The position numbers were made by a program, and so were the translations under genes. The notes under the pieces were generated by a model, which had not been told where the DNA came from, did not search any database, and worked only from the letters and a program-made list of their open reading frames with translations. From positions 1-11,696 of the forward strand of contig SVHQ01000038.1 in assembly GCA_015055785.1 (NCBI GenBank): 11,696 nucleotides of DNA. The letters run 5' to 3'. Numbering within the stretch: the first letter of the stretch is position 1; every line of letters begins with the position of its first letter. Source of the stretch: Clostridiales bacterium. GTDB lineage: Bacteria > Bacillota_A > Clostridia > Christensenellales > Borkfalkiaceae. Positions 1 to 9,134 of this stretch are shown one piece after another.

Positions 1-1
1 G

Positions 2-937
2 ACCCCGATTGAAAAAGTCGGTTTGTACGTACCGGGCGGTACGGCGGCATACCCGTCCACTGTTTTAATGGATTCCATTCCTGCAAAAATAGCTGGCTGT
101 AGAGAAATCGTTATGGTGACGCCTCCTGCGAAAAACGGCGGCGTAAATCCCAACATTCTTGCGGCGGCGAAAGTGGCAGGCGTGGATAGAATTTTTAAAG
201 TAGGTGGGGCGCAAGCCGTGGCAGCATTGGCTTACGGTACGCAATCTATTCCCAAAGTAGATAAAATTGTAGGCCCGGGGAATGCATACGTTGCAGAAGC
301 GAAAAAACAGGTATTCGGTAAAGTTTCCATTGACATGATTGCAGGTCCGAGTGAAATCCTCGTAGTGGCGGACGATAGCTGTAATGCTGAATTTGTAGCG
401 GCGGATTTGTTGTCGCAGGCAGAACACGATAAAATGGCGAGTGCGGTGCTCGTAACCGATAGCGAAGCTTTTGCACAAAAGGTGTCGGCGGCTTTGGAAA
501 GACAAATACCGCAATTGCTTCGCGCGGAGATTGCGAGAAAATCGATTGACGATAACGGCAAGATTATCGTAGCGCAGACCTTGGACGTAGCAATTGATAT
601 CGCCAACGAAATAGCCCCCGAACATTTAGAGCTTTGTATAGACAAGCCTTTTGAATATTTAGACAAAATCAAGCATGCAGGGTCGGTGTTCTTGGGTAAA
701 TATTGCCCTGAGGCACTTGGGGACTATTTTGCAGGCCCGAACCACACGTTGCCGACGAGCGGTACGGCGAAATTCTCTTCGCCTTTGTCCGTTGATGATT
801 TTGTGAAAAAGACGCAGTTTTCCTATTACACGGAAGAAGCGCTTGAAAAGGTGGCGCAAAAGATAGCCGTGTTTGCGAATAAGGAAGGATTGCAAGCGCA
901 CGCTAAGAGCGCGACCATTCGTTTTGAAAAGGAATAA
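2..937 (+). CDS. hisD: Histidinol dehydrogenase, 5' end outside window
   Basis: Catalyses the last two steps of histidine synthesis, oxidising L-histidinol to L-histidine with two NAD+, as a zinc enzyme in the cytosol. The frame is open from base 2 ([13 protein letters not shown]), so the TTG at 23 is not a true start; 311 residues are visible. Compared with E. coli HisD from memory, the SQAEH motif (Q139 and H142 of this fragment), PEHLE (E207, H208), the Asp in GDYFAGPNH (D241) and the C-terminal His300 line up with E. coli Q259, H262, E326, H327, D360 and H419. The constant offset of 119-120 gives the number of missing N-terminal residues. First visible gene of the his operon; hisC follows after 47 bp. 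Nothing in the visible part looks broken. Confidence 0.97.
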   Translation, partial: TPIEKVGLYVPGGTAAYPSTVLMDSIPAKIAGCREIVMVTPPAKNGGVNPNILAAAKVAGVDRIFKVGGAQAVAALAYGTQSIPKVDKIVGPGNAYVAEAKKQVFGKVSIDMIAGPSEILVVADDSCNAEFVAADLLSQAEHDKMASAVLVTDSEAFAQKVSAALERQIPQLLRAEIARKSIDDNGKIIVAQTLDVAIDIANEIAPEHLELCIDKPFEYLDKIKHAGSVFLGKYCPEALGDYFAGPNHTLPTSGTAKFSSPLSVDDFVKKTQFSYYTEEALEKVAQKIAVFANKEGLQAHAKSATIRFEKE

Positions 938-984
938 ATTCTCCTATATTTTCAAGGAATAAGGTAGAAAATCAAGGAAAAACC

Positions 985-2046
985 ATGAGTAGATTTTTTT
1001 CGAATAAATATGCGGCATTGACGCCGTACGTACCTGGGGAACAACCCAAGGATATGCAATACGTAAAATTGAATACGAACGAATCTCCCTTCGCGCCGCC
1101 TGCATCTGTTGTAGAAGCGGTGAAAAACGAAGTGGGGAAATTACAATTATATTCCGACCCTGAAAACACCGCTTTAACGGAAAAAGCGGCGAACGTATGG
1201 GGGGTAAAAAAATCACAAATTTTGTTTACGAACGGTTCGGACGAAATTTTAAATTTTGCATTTATGGCATTTTGCGATAAGCTGCATCCAATCGTATTTC
1301 CTGACATCACGTACGGATTTTATTCGGTGTTTGCCGATTTAAACGGTGTTCCATACGAAAAAATTCCTTTAAAAGAGGATTTTTCGGTGGATTATCGTGA
1401 TTATATGAGCATTGGTAAAAATATAGTAATTGCCAATCCCAATGCACCGACAGGGCTGGCAATGCCCCGTGCGCAAATTGAAGAAATTTTAAAATCCAAC
1501 CCCGATAACGTAGTGATTATCGACGAAGCGTACGTGGATTTCGGCGGCGAAAGCTGTGTGCCGTTGATTGATAAATATGAGAATTTATTGGTAACGCAGA
1601 CCTTTTCCAAATCCCGAAGTCTTGCAGGTGCGCGTTTGGGGGTCGGCTTTGCTTGTGAGAAGTTAATAGCGGATTTAAATACCATCAAATATTCCACCAA
1701 TCCTTACAACGTAAACCGTATGACGGCGGCGGCTGGATATGCGGCGCTTTGTGAAGAGGAATGGTTTGAAAACAATCGAAATAAAATACTTGAAAACAGA
1801 GCCTACGTTGCGTCGGCTATGAAAGAGTTGGGCTTTGAAGTGTTGGATTCTAATACAAATTTCGTGTTTGTTCGTTCGGATAAAATAAGCGGTGAAAGCT
1901 TGTACGAGCAGTTGAAAGCACGCGGTGTTTTGGTTCGACATTTTAGAGGAGAAAGAATTAAGGAGTTTAACCGAATCACCATTGGCACGAGAGAACAAAT
2001 GGACGTGCTTTTAAAGAGAGTAAGAGAAATTTTACAAGAGGAATGA
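985..2046 (+). CDS. hisC: Histidinol-phosphate aminotransferase
   Basis: PLP-dependent class I/II aminotransferase that converts imidazole-acetol phosphate plus glutamate to histidinol phosphate plus 2-oxoglutarate. The 353 residues match the usual family length. Visible signatures are the N-terminal LNTNESPF substrate loop (about residue 29), NPNAPTG with N153, IIDEAYVDF with D180 and Y183 contacting PLP, the Schiff-base lysine K209 in TFSKSRSLAGARLG, and a C-terminal Arg336 in TIGTREQ that fits the phosphate-binding arginine. The ATG has an AAGGA ribosome binding site about 6 bases upstream. It lies 47 bp after hisD and its TGA overlaps an ATG of hisB (ATGA), so translation is probably coupled. 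Bacterial HisC enzymes sometimes also act on aromatic amino acids; the operon position makes histidine the main role. Confidence 0.97.
   Translation: MSRFFSNKYAALTPYVPGEQPKDMQYVKLNTNESPFAPPASVVEAVKNEVGKLQLYSDPENTALTEKAANVWGVKKSQILFTNGSDEILNFAFMAFCDKLHPIVFPDITYGFYSVFADLNGVPYEKIPLKEDFSVDYRDYMSIGKNIVIANPNAPTGLAMPRAQIEEILKSNPDNVVIIDEAYVDFGGESCVPLIDKYENLLVTQTFSKSRSLAGARLGVGFACEKLIADLNTIKYSTNPYNVNRMTAAAGYAALCEEEWFENNRNKILENRAYVASAMKELGFEVLDSNTNFVFVRSDKISGESLYEQLKARGVLVRHFRGERIKEFNRITIGTREQMDVLLKRVREILQEE
2037..2042 (+). promoter_or_regulatory. Ribosome binding site that decides the hisB start
   Basis: AGAGGA lies directly against the ATG at 2043 with no spacer, but 6 bases before a second in-frame ATG at 2049. 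Normal Shine-Dalgarno spacing therefore favours 2049 as the working start of hisB. The site is inside the last codons of hisC. Confidence 0.6.
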
Positions 2047-2048
2047 GA

Positions 2049-2636
2049 ATGAGAGAAGCGGAAATCATCAGAAAAACAGGAGAAACGGACATCGCCTTAA
2101 AATTATTATTAGACGGAAAAGGCGCAAGTAAAATAAACAGCGGTTGCGGCTTTCTTGATCATATGCTGACGTTGTTTGCAAAGCACGCTGGCTATGATTT
2201 ATGCGTAACATGCAAAGGTGACGTTGAGGTGGATTATCACCATACGACAGAGGATGTCGGTATTGCGCTTGGTAAAGCTTTTTTTGAGGCTCTTGGTGAT
2301 AAAAAGGGTATCACTCGTTATGGCGATATTATTTTACCCATGGATGAAACGTTGATAATGGCAGCGGTAGATATTTCCGGCAGAGATTACGCTTCTTTGC
2401 GTTTGGATATTCCAGCGGAGAAAGTAGGCGATTTTGACACTGAGCTTTGCGAAGAATTTTGGTTGGCGTTTGTACGTGAGGCGAAATTGACGCTGCACGT
2501 GACGCAGCTTGCAGGAAAAAATGCGCACCATATCATTGAAGGTGTGTTTAAAGCGGTTGCAAGAGCGTTGGGGCAAGCGACAAAAATCGATGTAAATCGA
2601 GCAAATGAAATTCCCTCGACGAAAGGGGTATTATAA
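2049..2636 (+). CDS. hisB: Imidazoleglycerol-phosphate dehydratase
   Basis: Dehydrates imidazole-glycerol phosphate to imidazole-acetol phosphate, the step before HisC; a Mn-dependent oligomeric enzyme. From the ATG at 2049 it is 195 residues, the normal size of the monofunctional form. There is no N-terminal HAD phosphatase domain as in the bifunctional enterobacterial HisB. Metal-binding histidine motifs are visible: FLDHMLTLFAKH near residue 36, DYHHTTEDVG near 62, and KNAHHIIEGVFKA near 157, plus the C-terminal PSTKGVL typical of the family. An upstream in-frame ATG at 2043 forms an ATGA overlap with the hisC stop and would add two residues. I prefer 2049 because of ribosome-binding-site spacing. 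hisH begins 2 bases after its stop. Confidence 0.96.
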   Translation: MREAEIIRKTGETDIALKLLLDGKGASKINSGCGFLDHMLTLFAKHAGYDLCVTCKGDVEVDYHHTTEDVGIALGKAFFEALGDKKGITRYGDIILPMDETLIMAAVDISGRDYASLRLDIPAEKVGDFDTELCEEFWLAFVREAKLTLHVTQLAGKNAHHIIEGVFKAVARALGQATKIDVNRANEIPSTKGVL

Positions 2637-2638
2637 AT

Positions 2639-3253
2639 ATGATAGCAATATTGGATTATGGCGTAGGGAATTTATTTTCCTTATATTCTTCCTTGCAAAG
2701 AGTGGGCGCGGAAGGGATAATTACGTCTGATAGAGAAGTGATTCGAAAGGCGGATAAAATTATTCTGCCTGGCGTAGGAGCTTTTGAGGACGCAGCGAAA
2801 AAACTGCGCGAATCGGGTTTAGATGAAGTGTTACGCGAGGAAATAAAAAAGGGCAAATATCTTATGGGTATATGTTTGGGTATGCAGCTTTTGTTTGAAA
2901 AGAGTTATGAATACGGCGAACATGACGGTTTAGGACTTTTAAAAGGCAGTATTGTGCCGATGAAAGGGCGCATTGATGAAAGTTTAAAAATCCCGCATAT
3001 TGGTTGGAATCAATTGCATTTCGAGCGTCCTCATTTCTTGTTTCAGGATTGCAAAGAGGGGGATTACGTCTATTTCGTACATTCCTATTATGCAGTGGAT
3101 TGCCAAGACAGCCTTTTGTCCACCACCGATTACGGTGTAAAAATGACTGCCGCGGTAGGCAAAGACAACGTATTAGGTTGTCAGTTTCATCCAGAAAAAA
3201 GCGGTGAAGTTGGGTTAAAAATTTTACGTGCATTTTGCGAATATAATAATTAA
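2639..3253 (+). CDS. hisH: Imidazole glycerol phosphate synthase, glutaminase subunit
   Basis: Class I glutamine amidotransferase that hydrolyses glutamine and channels ammonia to HisF, where PRFAR is turned into IGP and AICAR. The 204 residues are the full family length. The N-terminal DYGVGNLFSL, oxyanion-region LPGVGAF, nucleophile Cys79 in GICLGMQLLFE, and the His184/Glu186 pair in CQFHPEKSG make a complete catalytic triad. It starts 2 bases after the hisB stop; the AAAGGGG stretch near the end of hisB is the likely ribosome binding site. Thirty bases separate it from hisA. HisH is separate from HisF here, as in most bacteria. Confidence 0.97.
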   Translation: MIAILDYGVGNLFSLYSSLQRVGAEGIITSDREVIRKADKIILPGVGAFEDAAKKLRESGLDEVLREEIKKGKYLMGICLGMQLLFEKSYEYGEHDGLGLLKGSIVPMKGRIDESLKIPHIGWNQLHFERPHFLFQDCKEGDYVYFVHSYYAVDCQDSLLSTTDYGVKMTAAVGKDNVLGCQFHPEKSGEVGLKILRAFCEYNN

Positions 3254-3283
3254 GGCAACTATAACAATGAAGCGGAGAGAGAA

Positions 3284-3997
3284 ATGAATATTTTTCCTGC
3301 AATAGATTTATTTGATAAAAAAGCGGTACGATTATATAAAGGCGATTATGCACAGATGACGGTGTATAGCGAAAATCCCGTTGCTGTAGCAAAAGATTTT
3401 GAAAATAAAGGTGCAAAATATATCCACGTAGTCGATTTGGAAGGGGCGAAAAAGGGTTCACCTGCCCATTTGGACGTAGTGAAAAAAATTGCCGAGGAAA
3501 CGAATTTATTTATTGAGATTGGCGGCGGTATTCGAGATATGCAAACAGTGGAAGAATACTTATCCGTTGGTGCAAACCGTATTATTTTGGGTACGGCGGC
3601 GGTCACCGACGAAGCTTTTTTAAAAGCCGCGTTGCATAAATACGGTGAAAAGATAGCGGTTGGGGCGGATATAGCCGACGGACATATCGCCATCAAAGGC
3701 TGGATAGAAAAATCAGAATATACAACGGACGCATTCTTTGAAAAAATGCAATCGCTTGGCGTAAAAACGGTGATTTGCACCGATATTTCCAAAGACGGTG
3801 CGATGAAAGGTACAAATAGAGCGTTATACAAACAGCTTAGCGAGAAATATACGATTAATATCGTTGCCTCGGGCGGCGTATCGACAATCGAGGATGTTAA
3901 AGCTCTGGCAGAAATGGGCGTTTACGGCGCGATTATTGGAAAAGCGTATTATATCGGCGCGATTGAATTAAAAGAAGCGATTGAGGTGGCGAAATGA
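3284..3997 (+). CDS. hisA: ProFAR isomerase (phosphoribosylformimino-AICAR-P isomerase)
   Basis: A (beta/alpha)8 barrel that performs the Amadori rearrangement of ProFAR to PRFAR. The 237 residues match the family. The general acid/base pair is visible: Asp8 in FPAIDLF and Asp129 in VGADIADGHIAIKGW. Phosphate-binding loops are GGGIR (residues 80-84), SGGVS (about 196-200) and the GAIIGKAYY end. The sequence VVDLEGAKKG near residue 49 and TDISKDGAMKG near 166 are conserved HisA segments. The ATG is preceded by GGAGAG at a normal distance. The gene ends in an ATGA overlap with hisF. A dual HisA/TrpF (PriA) enzyme is an actinobacterial feature and nothing here suggests it. Confidence 0.96.
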   Translation: MNIFPAIDLFDKKAVRLYKGDYAQMTVYSENPVAVAKDFENKGAKYIHVVDLEGAKKGSPAHLDVVKKIAEETNLFIEIGGGIRDMQTVEEYLSVGANRIILGTAAVTDEAFLKAALHKYGEKIAVGADIADGHIAIKGWIEKSEYTTDAFFEKMQSLGVKTVICTDISKDGAMKGTNRALYKQLSEKYTINIVASGGVSTIEDVKALAEMGVYGAIIGKAYYIGAIELKEAIEVAK

Positions 3998-4752
3998 TAA
4001 CGAAGCGCATCATTCCTTGCTTAGACGTAAAGGACGGCAAGGTGGTGAAAGGGGTCAATTTTGCAGGATTGAAAGAAGTGGCTTCTCCTGTGGATTTGGC
4101 AAAATTTTATTCAGAAAACGGAGCGGATGAGCTTGTTTTTTATGATATAACGGCGTCAGCGGAAGGTCGAGCCTTATTCACGGACATTTTAAGGGAAGTT
4201 GGGAAGAGCGTCTTTATTCCTTTGACGGTGGGCGGCGGTATACGTACGACGGGCGATTTCGAACGCGTACTTGCCTGCGGCGCGGATAAAGTAAGCGTCA
4301 ATTCCGGGGCGATATCCAATCGCGAACTGATAAAGGAAGCCGCACAAAAATACGGCGATCAGTGCGTGGTGATTTCTGCGGATATCAAGCGTGTCAACGG
4401 AGAATTTCACGTGTTTGCAAAGGGCGGCAGAGAAGATACGGGCATGGAAGCCATTGAATGGATAAAAAGATGCGTAGGCGAAGGCGCAGGGGAAGTGGTG
4501 GTGAATTCCATGGATACCGACGGCGTAAAAAAGGGCTTTGACATTCCGTTGTTAAAGCTTGTTTGTCAGGCGGTGGAAGTACCCGTCATTGCATCGGGCG
4601 GAGCAGGCAGTTCGCAAGATTTTGTAACGTTATTTAAAGAAATACCCACGATAGATGCAGGGCTTGCGGCATCCGTGTTCCATTTTGGTGAAATATCCAT
4701 AAAAGAATTGAAAAAGACCTTGGCGGACAACAATATATCCGTGAGAAAGTAA
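3994..4752 (+). CDS. hisF: Imidazole glycerol phosphate synthase, cyclase subunit
   Basis: Barrel-fold synthase partner of HisH. It uses ammonia from HisH to convert PRFAR into IGP and AICAR, the latter returning to purine synthesis. The 252 residues are full length. The catalytic Asp11 ([15 protein letters not shown]) and Asp130 ([14 protein letters not shown]) occupy the classical family positions. Phosphate-binding [11 protein letters not shown] (about residue 80) and ASGGAGS (about 200) are present. The ATG overlaps the hisA stop by 4 bases, with GAGGTGG inside the end of hisA as ribosome binding site. hisIE follows after 17 bp. Confidence 0.97.
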   Translation: MITKRIIPCLDVKDGKVVKGVNFAGLKEVASPVDLAKFYSENGADELVFYDITASAEGRALFTDILREVGKSVFIPLTVGGGIRTTGDFERVLACGADKVSVNSGAISNRELIKEAAQKYGDQCVVISADIKRVNGEFHVFAKGGREDTGMEAIEWIKRCVGEGAGEVVVNSMDTDGVKKGFDIPLLKLVCQAVEVPVIASGGAGSSQDFVTLFKEIPTIDAGLAASVFHFGEISIKELKKTLADNNISVRK

Positions 4753-4769
4753 GGGATAGGAGAGAAATT

Positions 4770-5420
4770 ATGATTAAGATAGAAGAATTAAAATTTGATA
4801 AAGACGGGTTGATTCCTGCAATCGTTGTGGACGTGATTAAAAAAGACGTATTGACGGTTGCGTATATGAACAAGGAAAGCTTGGAAATCACCATGAAAGA
4901 GGGACGCACCTGTTTTTGGAGTAGAAGCCGTCAAGAATTATGGCGCAAAGGAGAAACGAGCGGCAACGTGCAACGCGTAGTTTCGATTACGGCGGATTGT
5001 GATAAGGACGCATTGGTTGTCAAGGTAGAAAAGGCGGGGCCTGCTTGCCACACGGGCGCAGAAAGCTGCTTTTTCAATCCTGTATATATCGATGAGGAGA
5101 AATCGGAATTTAGCTTGCAAGGCTTGTACGAATTGTTAGAGGGCAGAAATAAAGAACGCCCTGAAGGTTCGTACACCACCTATCTTTTCGAAAAGGGCAC
5201 GGATAAGATTTTGAAAAAGGTTGGGGAAGAGTGTACGGAAGTCATCATTGCAGGCAAAGCGGATGATAAAAAGGAAACGATATATGAAATTGCAGACCTT
5301 GCCTATCATGTGATGGTGCTGATGGTACAGATGGGCATTTCCGTAGAGGACGTGCATAAAGAGCTTGCTTCTCGTCACGTGATCGACCATAAAGTAAAGC
5401 AAGAAAAAATGACGAAATAA
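4770..5420 (+). CDS. hisI (hisIE): Bifunctional PR-AMP cyclohydrolase / PR-ATP pyrophosphatase
   Basis: Fused enzyme for steps 2 and 3 of histidine synthesis. The N-terminal HisI part (about residues 1-105) opens the adenine ring of PR-AMP; the metal site is visible as D76-C77-D78-x-D80 with C93/H94 and C100 in [11 protein letters not shown]. The preceding [18 protein letters not shown] segment is characteristic. The C-terminal HisE part (about residues 115-205) is an all-alpha MazG-like pyrophosphatase with E153/E154/E157 in [10 protein letters not shown] and E173/D176 in EIADLAYH. At 216 residues it is a normal fusion. An AGGAGAG ribosome binding site precedes the ATG. It is the last gene of the operon; a terminator follows 16 bases after the stop. 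Confidence 0.96.
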   Translation: MIKIEELKFDKDGLIPAIVVDVIKKDVLTVAYMNKESLEITMKEGRTCFWSRSRQELWRKGETSGNVQRVVSITADCDKDALVVKVEKAGPACHTGAESCFFNPVYIDEEKSEFSLQGLYELLEGRNKERPEGSYTTYLFEKGTDKILKKVGEECTEVIIAGKADDKKETIYEIADLAYHVMVLMVQMGISVEDVHKELASRHVIDHKVKQEKMTK

Positions 5421-5436
5421 AATTTATTATAGAAAA

Positions 5437-5475
5437 AAACACCGCTTGGCTAAAATATGTGTCAAAGCGGTGTTT
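5437..5475. terminator. Bidirectional intrinsic terminator between hisIE and the convergent lipoprotein gene
   Basis: AAACACCGCTT (5437-5447) and AAGCGGTGTTT (5465-5475) are exact reverse complements, giving an 11-bp stem with a 17-base loop. It is followed by a T-rich stretch on the + strand and preceded by an A-run (5433-5439) that reads as T's on the minus strand. It sits between two converging genes, so it probably serves both. Confidence 0.85.
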
Positions 5476-5499
5476 CTATTTTGAATATTATGGCTAAAA

Positions 5500-6204
5500 T
5501 TAAGATTGTCGCTGCGCGAGAATTTTCCCCGTTTGCGCATTGATGAGGAAAGCATTCACCTTTCCACTTCGCTCGATAATGCCGAGATAATAATAGGGTG
5601 CGTCCTCGTAAATTAAACGCAGATAGATTTCCCCTGCAAAACCGTATTTATCCGTTAAAGATGCAAATAAATTTTTTTCAACAAGCTGTACAGTGTTTAA
5701 TATTTCTTTGGGGGAAATGGTGTCAGCTTTTAAAACGGAAAGGGCGGTTAATTGCATGCTCGATTCCCCATATTTAATTTCGCAGGTTATTTCAGTGCAA
5801 GAGGATATATCTAACGAGCAGGAATAATAGTATTCCGCCTTGACGTTGTCGTAAGACATTTCGCCGCCGTAATTTTTTTCATTGACCGTAAAAGAAAGAT
5901 TGCAAATTTTATCGCCAGAGGGTGCGGTGAGATACACTTCTGTGCGCTTAGAAACTTCTTTGGGGATTCCGTCAGCCACGTAAGGCGTTTCTTTTGCTAC
6001 GGAATAAATGCGCAAAGAAATGTCTTCTGTTTGAGCAAGAAATATATTATTTCGAAGCTCGGAAACGTATTGAAAATAATCGATTTTCTTTTCACACGCA
6101 GAGAGGAAAAAACCAAATACGCATAGCGAAAAGAAAGTAACGGCATAACACAAACAGCGCATCGCATGTAAGAAACGAGAATTTTGATGATTGTTGCTTT
6201 TCAT
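5500..6204 (-). CDS. Predicted lipoprotein of unknown function
   Basis: I do not recognise this 234-residue protein. A basic N-terminus (residues 1-16) is followed by a hydrophobic stretch (about 18-35) and a lipobox LSAC with Cys37, so it is probably a diacylglyceryl-anchored protein on the outer face of the membrane. The mature part looks beta-rich. Its end (YYYLGIIERSGKVNAFLI then NAQTGKIL) resembles the C-terminal strand of PepSY-like domains, but I would not assign that family. The ATG at 6204 has AGGAG only 1 base upstream, unusually close. The next in-frame ATG (residue 15, codon 6162-6160) has no such site but would still leave a workable signal peptide. It is transcribed away from the membrane-protein gene at 6318 and converges on hisIE. 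Confidence 0.75.
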   Translation of the reverse strand: MKSNNHQNSRFLHAMRCLCYAVTFFSLCVFGFFLSACEKKIDYFQYVSELRNNIFLAQTEDISLRIYSVAKETPYVADGIPKEVSKRTEVYLTAPSGDKICNLSFTVNEKNYGGEMSYDNVKAEYYYSCSLDISSCTEITCEIKYGESSMQLTALSVLKADTISPKEILNTVQLVEKNLFASLTDKYGFAGEIYLRLIYEDAPYYYLGIIERSGKVNAFLINAQTGKILAQRQS

Positions 6205-6205
6205 A

Positions 6206-6210
6206 CTCCT
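6206..6210 (-). promoter_or_regulatory. Unusually close ribosome binding site before the lipoprotein start
   Basis: Read on the minus strand, AGGAG is followed by a single T and then ATG. TATAAT (6216-6211, minus strand) lies directly upstream with no convincing -35 element. If that hexamer were a real -10, transcription would begin almost at the ATG. The arrangement leaves the true start somewhat open. Confidence 0.4.
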
Positions 6211-6260
6211 ATTATATTAAAAAAAGTTTGCAAACAGACCAACAAATTTCTTTTATACAG

Positions 6261-6289
6261 TTGATTTTTTGTTTTTTATATGTTAAAAT
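6261..6289 (+). promoter_or_regulatory. Sigma-A-type promoter for the membrane-protein gene
   Basis: TTGATT (6261-6266) and TAAAAT (6284-6289) are separated by 17 bases, and a TG at 6281-6282 gives an extended -10 motif. The predicted transcription start near 6296 lies about 20 bases before the ATG, with GGGAGGG (6304-6310) in between. The upstream half of this 113-bp spacer would hold the promoter of the divergent lipoprotein gene, which I cannot place confidently. Confidence 0.65.
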
Positions 6290-6317
6290 AATATAAATAA
6301 AATGGGAGGGAAGATAA

Positions 6318-6947
6318 ATGAGCGTTGACAAAGTCATTCTCAAGGCTGTTTTAAATACGCTTGCAGCAATCGCGGCACTTTTTGTGTTCTTGTTTTCTGC
6401 GTTGATTATTTTCTATCCTTCCACGATGATGAAGTTCACGTACGATATGGGCATGGACGCGGCGAGCATATCTTACGCGAAACGCGAATACAAGCGCACG
6501 AGTGAGATTTACTATATTGCCCGCGCGACGGAAACAGCAATAGGGCTTGGCGATGCAGAGAAAATTCTTTCTTGCGGTGAAATATTTATTGCAGATGAAG
6601 ACTTTGCTTCGTATTGTGCGGAGATAAATGCAAACAAGCCTGAAAATACCAAGGGCGGCTATGAACAGTATATTTACGGGCAGGTTTGTGTGTCCGAATA
6701 TGCGCTCGGCAAAAAGACGGAGGCGGTAGAACGTGCCTTTGGGTATATAGGTGACGCCTTTCCTGTGCAAAACGCCGTTGCGGCGGTGTTGATTAGCGCG
6801 TTAGTGAAAGGTGATATTCAAACGGTAGAATTGATTAAGGGAAAAATGGAACAATTGCAAGTGGCAAACTTGTCGGAAGCAGACAAGGCATATTATGCTG
6901 AAATTCTTGCATTGATTAATTTGGAAATGGATGAGCTTTCCGCGTAA
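6318..6947 (+). CDS. Hypothetical single-pass membrane protein with helical-repeat-like domain
   Basis: I do not recognise this 209-residue protein. A hydrophobic helix at about residues 11-33 (LNTLAAIAALFVFLFSALII) is preceded by a short charged N-terminus and is not followed by a clear cleavage site, so it is probably a membrane anchor. Residues about 45-205 look entirely alpha-helical with alternating Ala/Leu/Tyr positions (YYIARATETAIGLGDAEKIL, then AVAAVLISALVKGDIQTVEL), which suggests TPR-like helical hairpins, though no consensus TPR motif is clear. The ATG has a strong GGGAGGG site and its own promoter. guaB begins 79 bp downstream on the same strand, so read-through is possible. Divergent from the lipoprotein gene, which suggests but does not prove a shared envelope role. 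Confidence 0.7.
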   Translation: MSVDKVILKAVLNTLAAIAALFVFLFSALIIFYPSTMMKFTYDMGMDAASISYAKREYKRTSEIYYIARATETAIGLGDAEKILSCGEIFIADEDFASYCAEINANKPENTKGGYEQYIYGQVCVSEYALGKKTEAVERAFGYIGDAFPVQNAVAAVLISALVKGDIQTVELIKGKMEQLQVANLSEADKAYYAEILALINLEMDELSA

Positions 6948-6993
6948 GAGTGGTGGGCTGTCCATTTCTGCTTATATAAGGAAAAATTTTTAG

Positions 6994-8481
<1,488 letters not shown>

Positions 8482-8503
8482 TTTTTGCGCAGTTTATGCA
8501 ATA

Positions 8504-8509
8504 AAGAGG
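8504..8509 (+). promoter_or_regulatory. Ribosome binding site setting the thrH start
   Basis: AAGAGG ends 5 bases before the ATG at 8515. A longer frame could begin at TTG 8485 but has no such site, and the ten extra residues are absent from ThrH proteins as I remember them. The start at 8515 is therefore preferred. Confidence 0.7.
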
Positions 8510-8514
8510 TCTAT

Positions 8515-9120
8515 ATGGATATTGTATGTCTTGATATGGAAGGTGTATTGGTTCCGGAAATTTGGATTGCATTTGCGGAAGCGAGCGGTATTCCCCAGTT
8601 AAAACGCACGACGCGAGATGAACCCGATTATGATAAATTGATGCGTTGGAGATTGGAGATTTTAAAGGAGCACAATCTTGGGCTTCGTGAAATCCAAGCG
8701 ATTATTGAAAAAATCGAACCCATGGAAGGCGCGAAGGAATTTTTAGATAAATTGCGTACGCGCACACAAGTGTTAATTCTCAGTGATACGTTTACACAGT
8801 TTGGTATGCCGCTTATGAAAAAGCTCGGTTATCCTACTTTACTTTGCAACACGTTAGAAGTGGCGGAAAATGGGGAAATTACAGGCTTTAAAATGCGTGT
8901 AGAAAACTCTAAATATACCACAGTGAAAGCATTACAATCGATGGGCTATCAAACGATTGCGGCAGGGGATAGCTATAACGATTTAGGTATGATACGTGCG
9001 AGCAAAGCAGGATTCTTATTTAAGAGCACGGATAAAATAAAAGCCGATAATCCCGATTTGCCTGCGTACGAAACGTATGACGAATTGTTGATGGCTATTG
9101 AGAATACATTAGAAAACTAA
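8515..9120 (+). CDS. thrH: ThrH-type HAD phosphoserine phosphatase / homoserine phosphotransferase
   Basis: A 201-residue HAD-superfamily enzyme very similar along its full length to Pseudomonas ThrH as I recall it. Characterised ThrH dephosphorylates phosphoserine and can pass the phosphate to homoserine. Motif I is [13 protein letters not shown] with nucleophile Asp7; the usual second Asp of DxD is Glu9, as in ThrH. Motif II is LILSDTF with Ser90, and motif III is GDSYND with Asp152 and Asp156. The cap region includes [12 protein letters not shown]. It lies between guaB and guaA, with gaps of 33 and 14 bp, so it is probably co-transcribed with them. The reason for this position is unknown. 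Serine or threonine metabolism is the family expectation; another phosphomonoester substrate, including histidinol phosphate, cannot be excluded. Confidence 0.88.
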   Translation: MDIVCLDMEGVLVPEIWIAFAEASGIPQLKRTTRDEPDYDKLMRWRLEILKEHNLGLREIQAIIEKIEPMEGAKEFLDKLRTRTQVLILSDTFTQFGMPLMKKLGYPTLLCNTLEVAENGEITGFKMRVENSKYTTVKALQSMGYQTIAAGDSYNDLGMIRASKAGFLFKSTDKIKADNPDLPAYETYDELLMAIENTLEN

Positions 9121-9134
9121 GGAGAAAAAAGAAT

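Noticed and set aside
65..672. Long minus-strand open frames across hisD, and similar ones across hisA, hisF, guaB and guaA
   Set aside because: They lie antisense to genes with full family motifs, have no ribosome binding sites, and have low-complexity composition typical of shadow frames.
8485..8514. TTG-started N-terminal extension of thrH
   Set aside because: It has no ribosome binding site, while AAGAGG sits at correct spacing before ATG 8515, where the known ThrH N-terminus begins.
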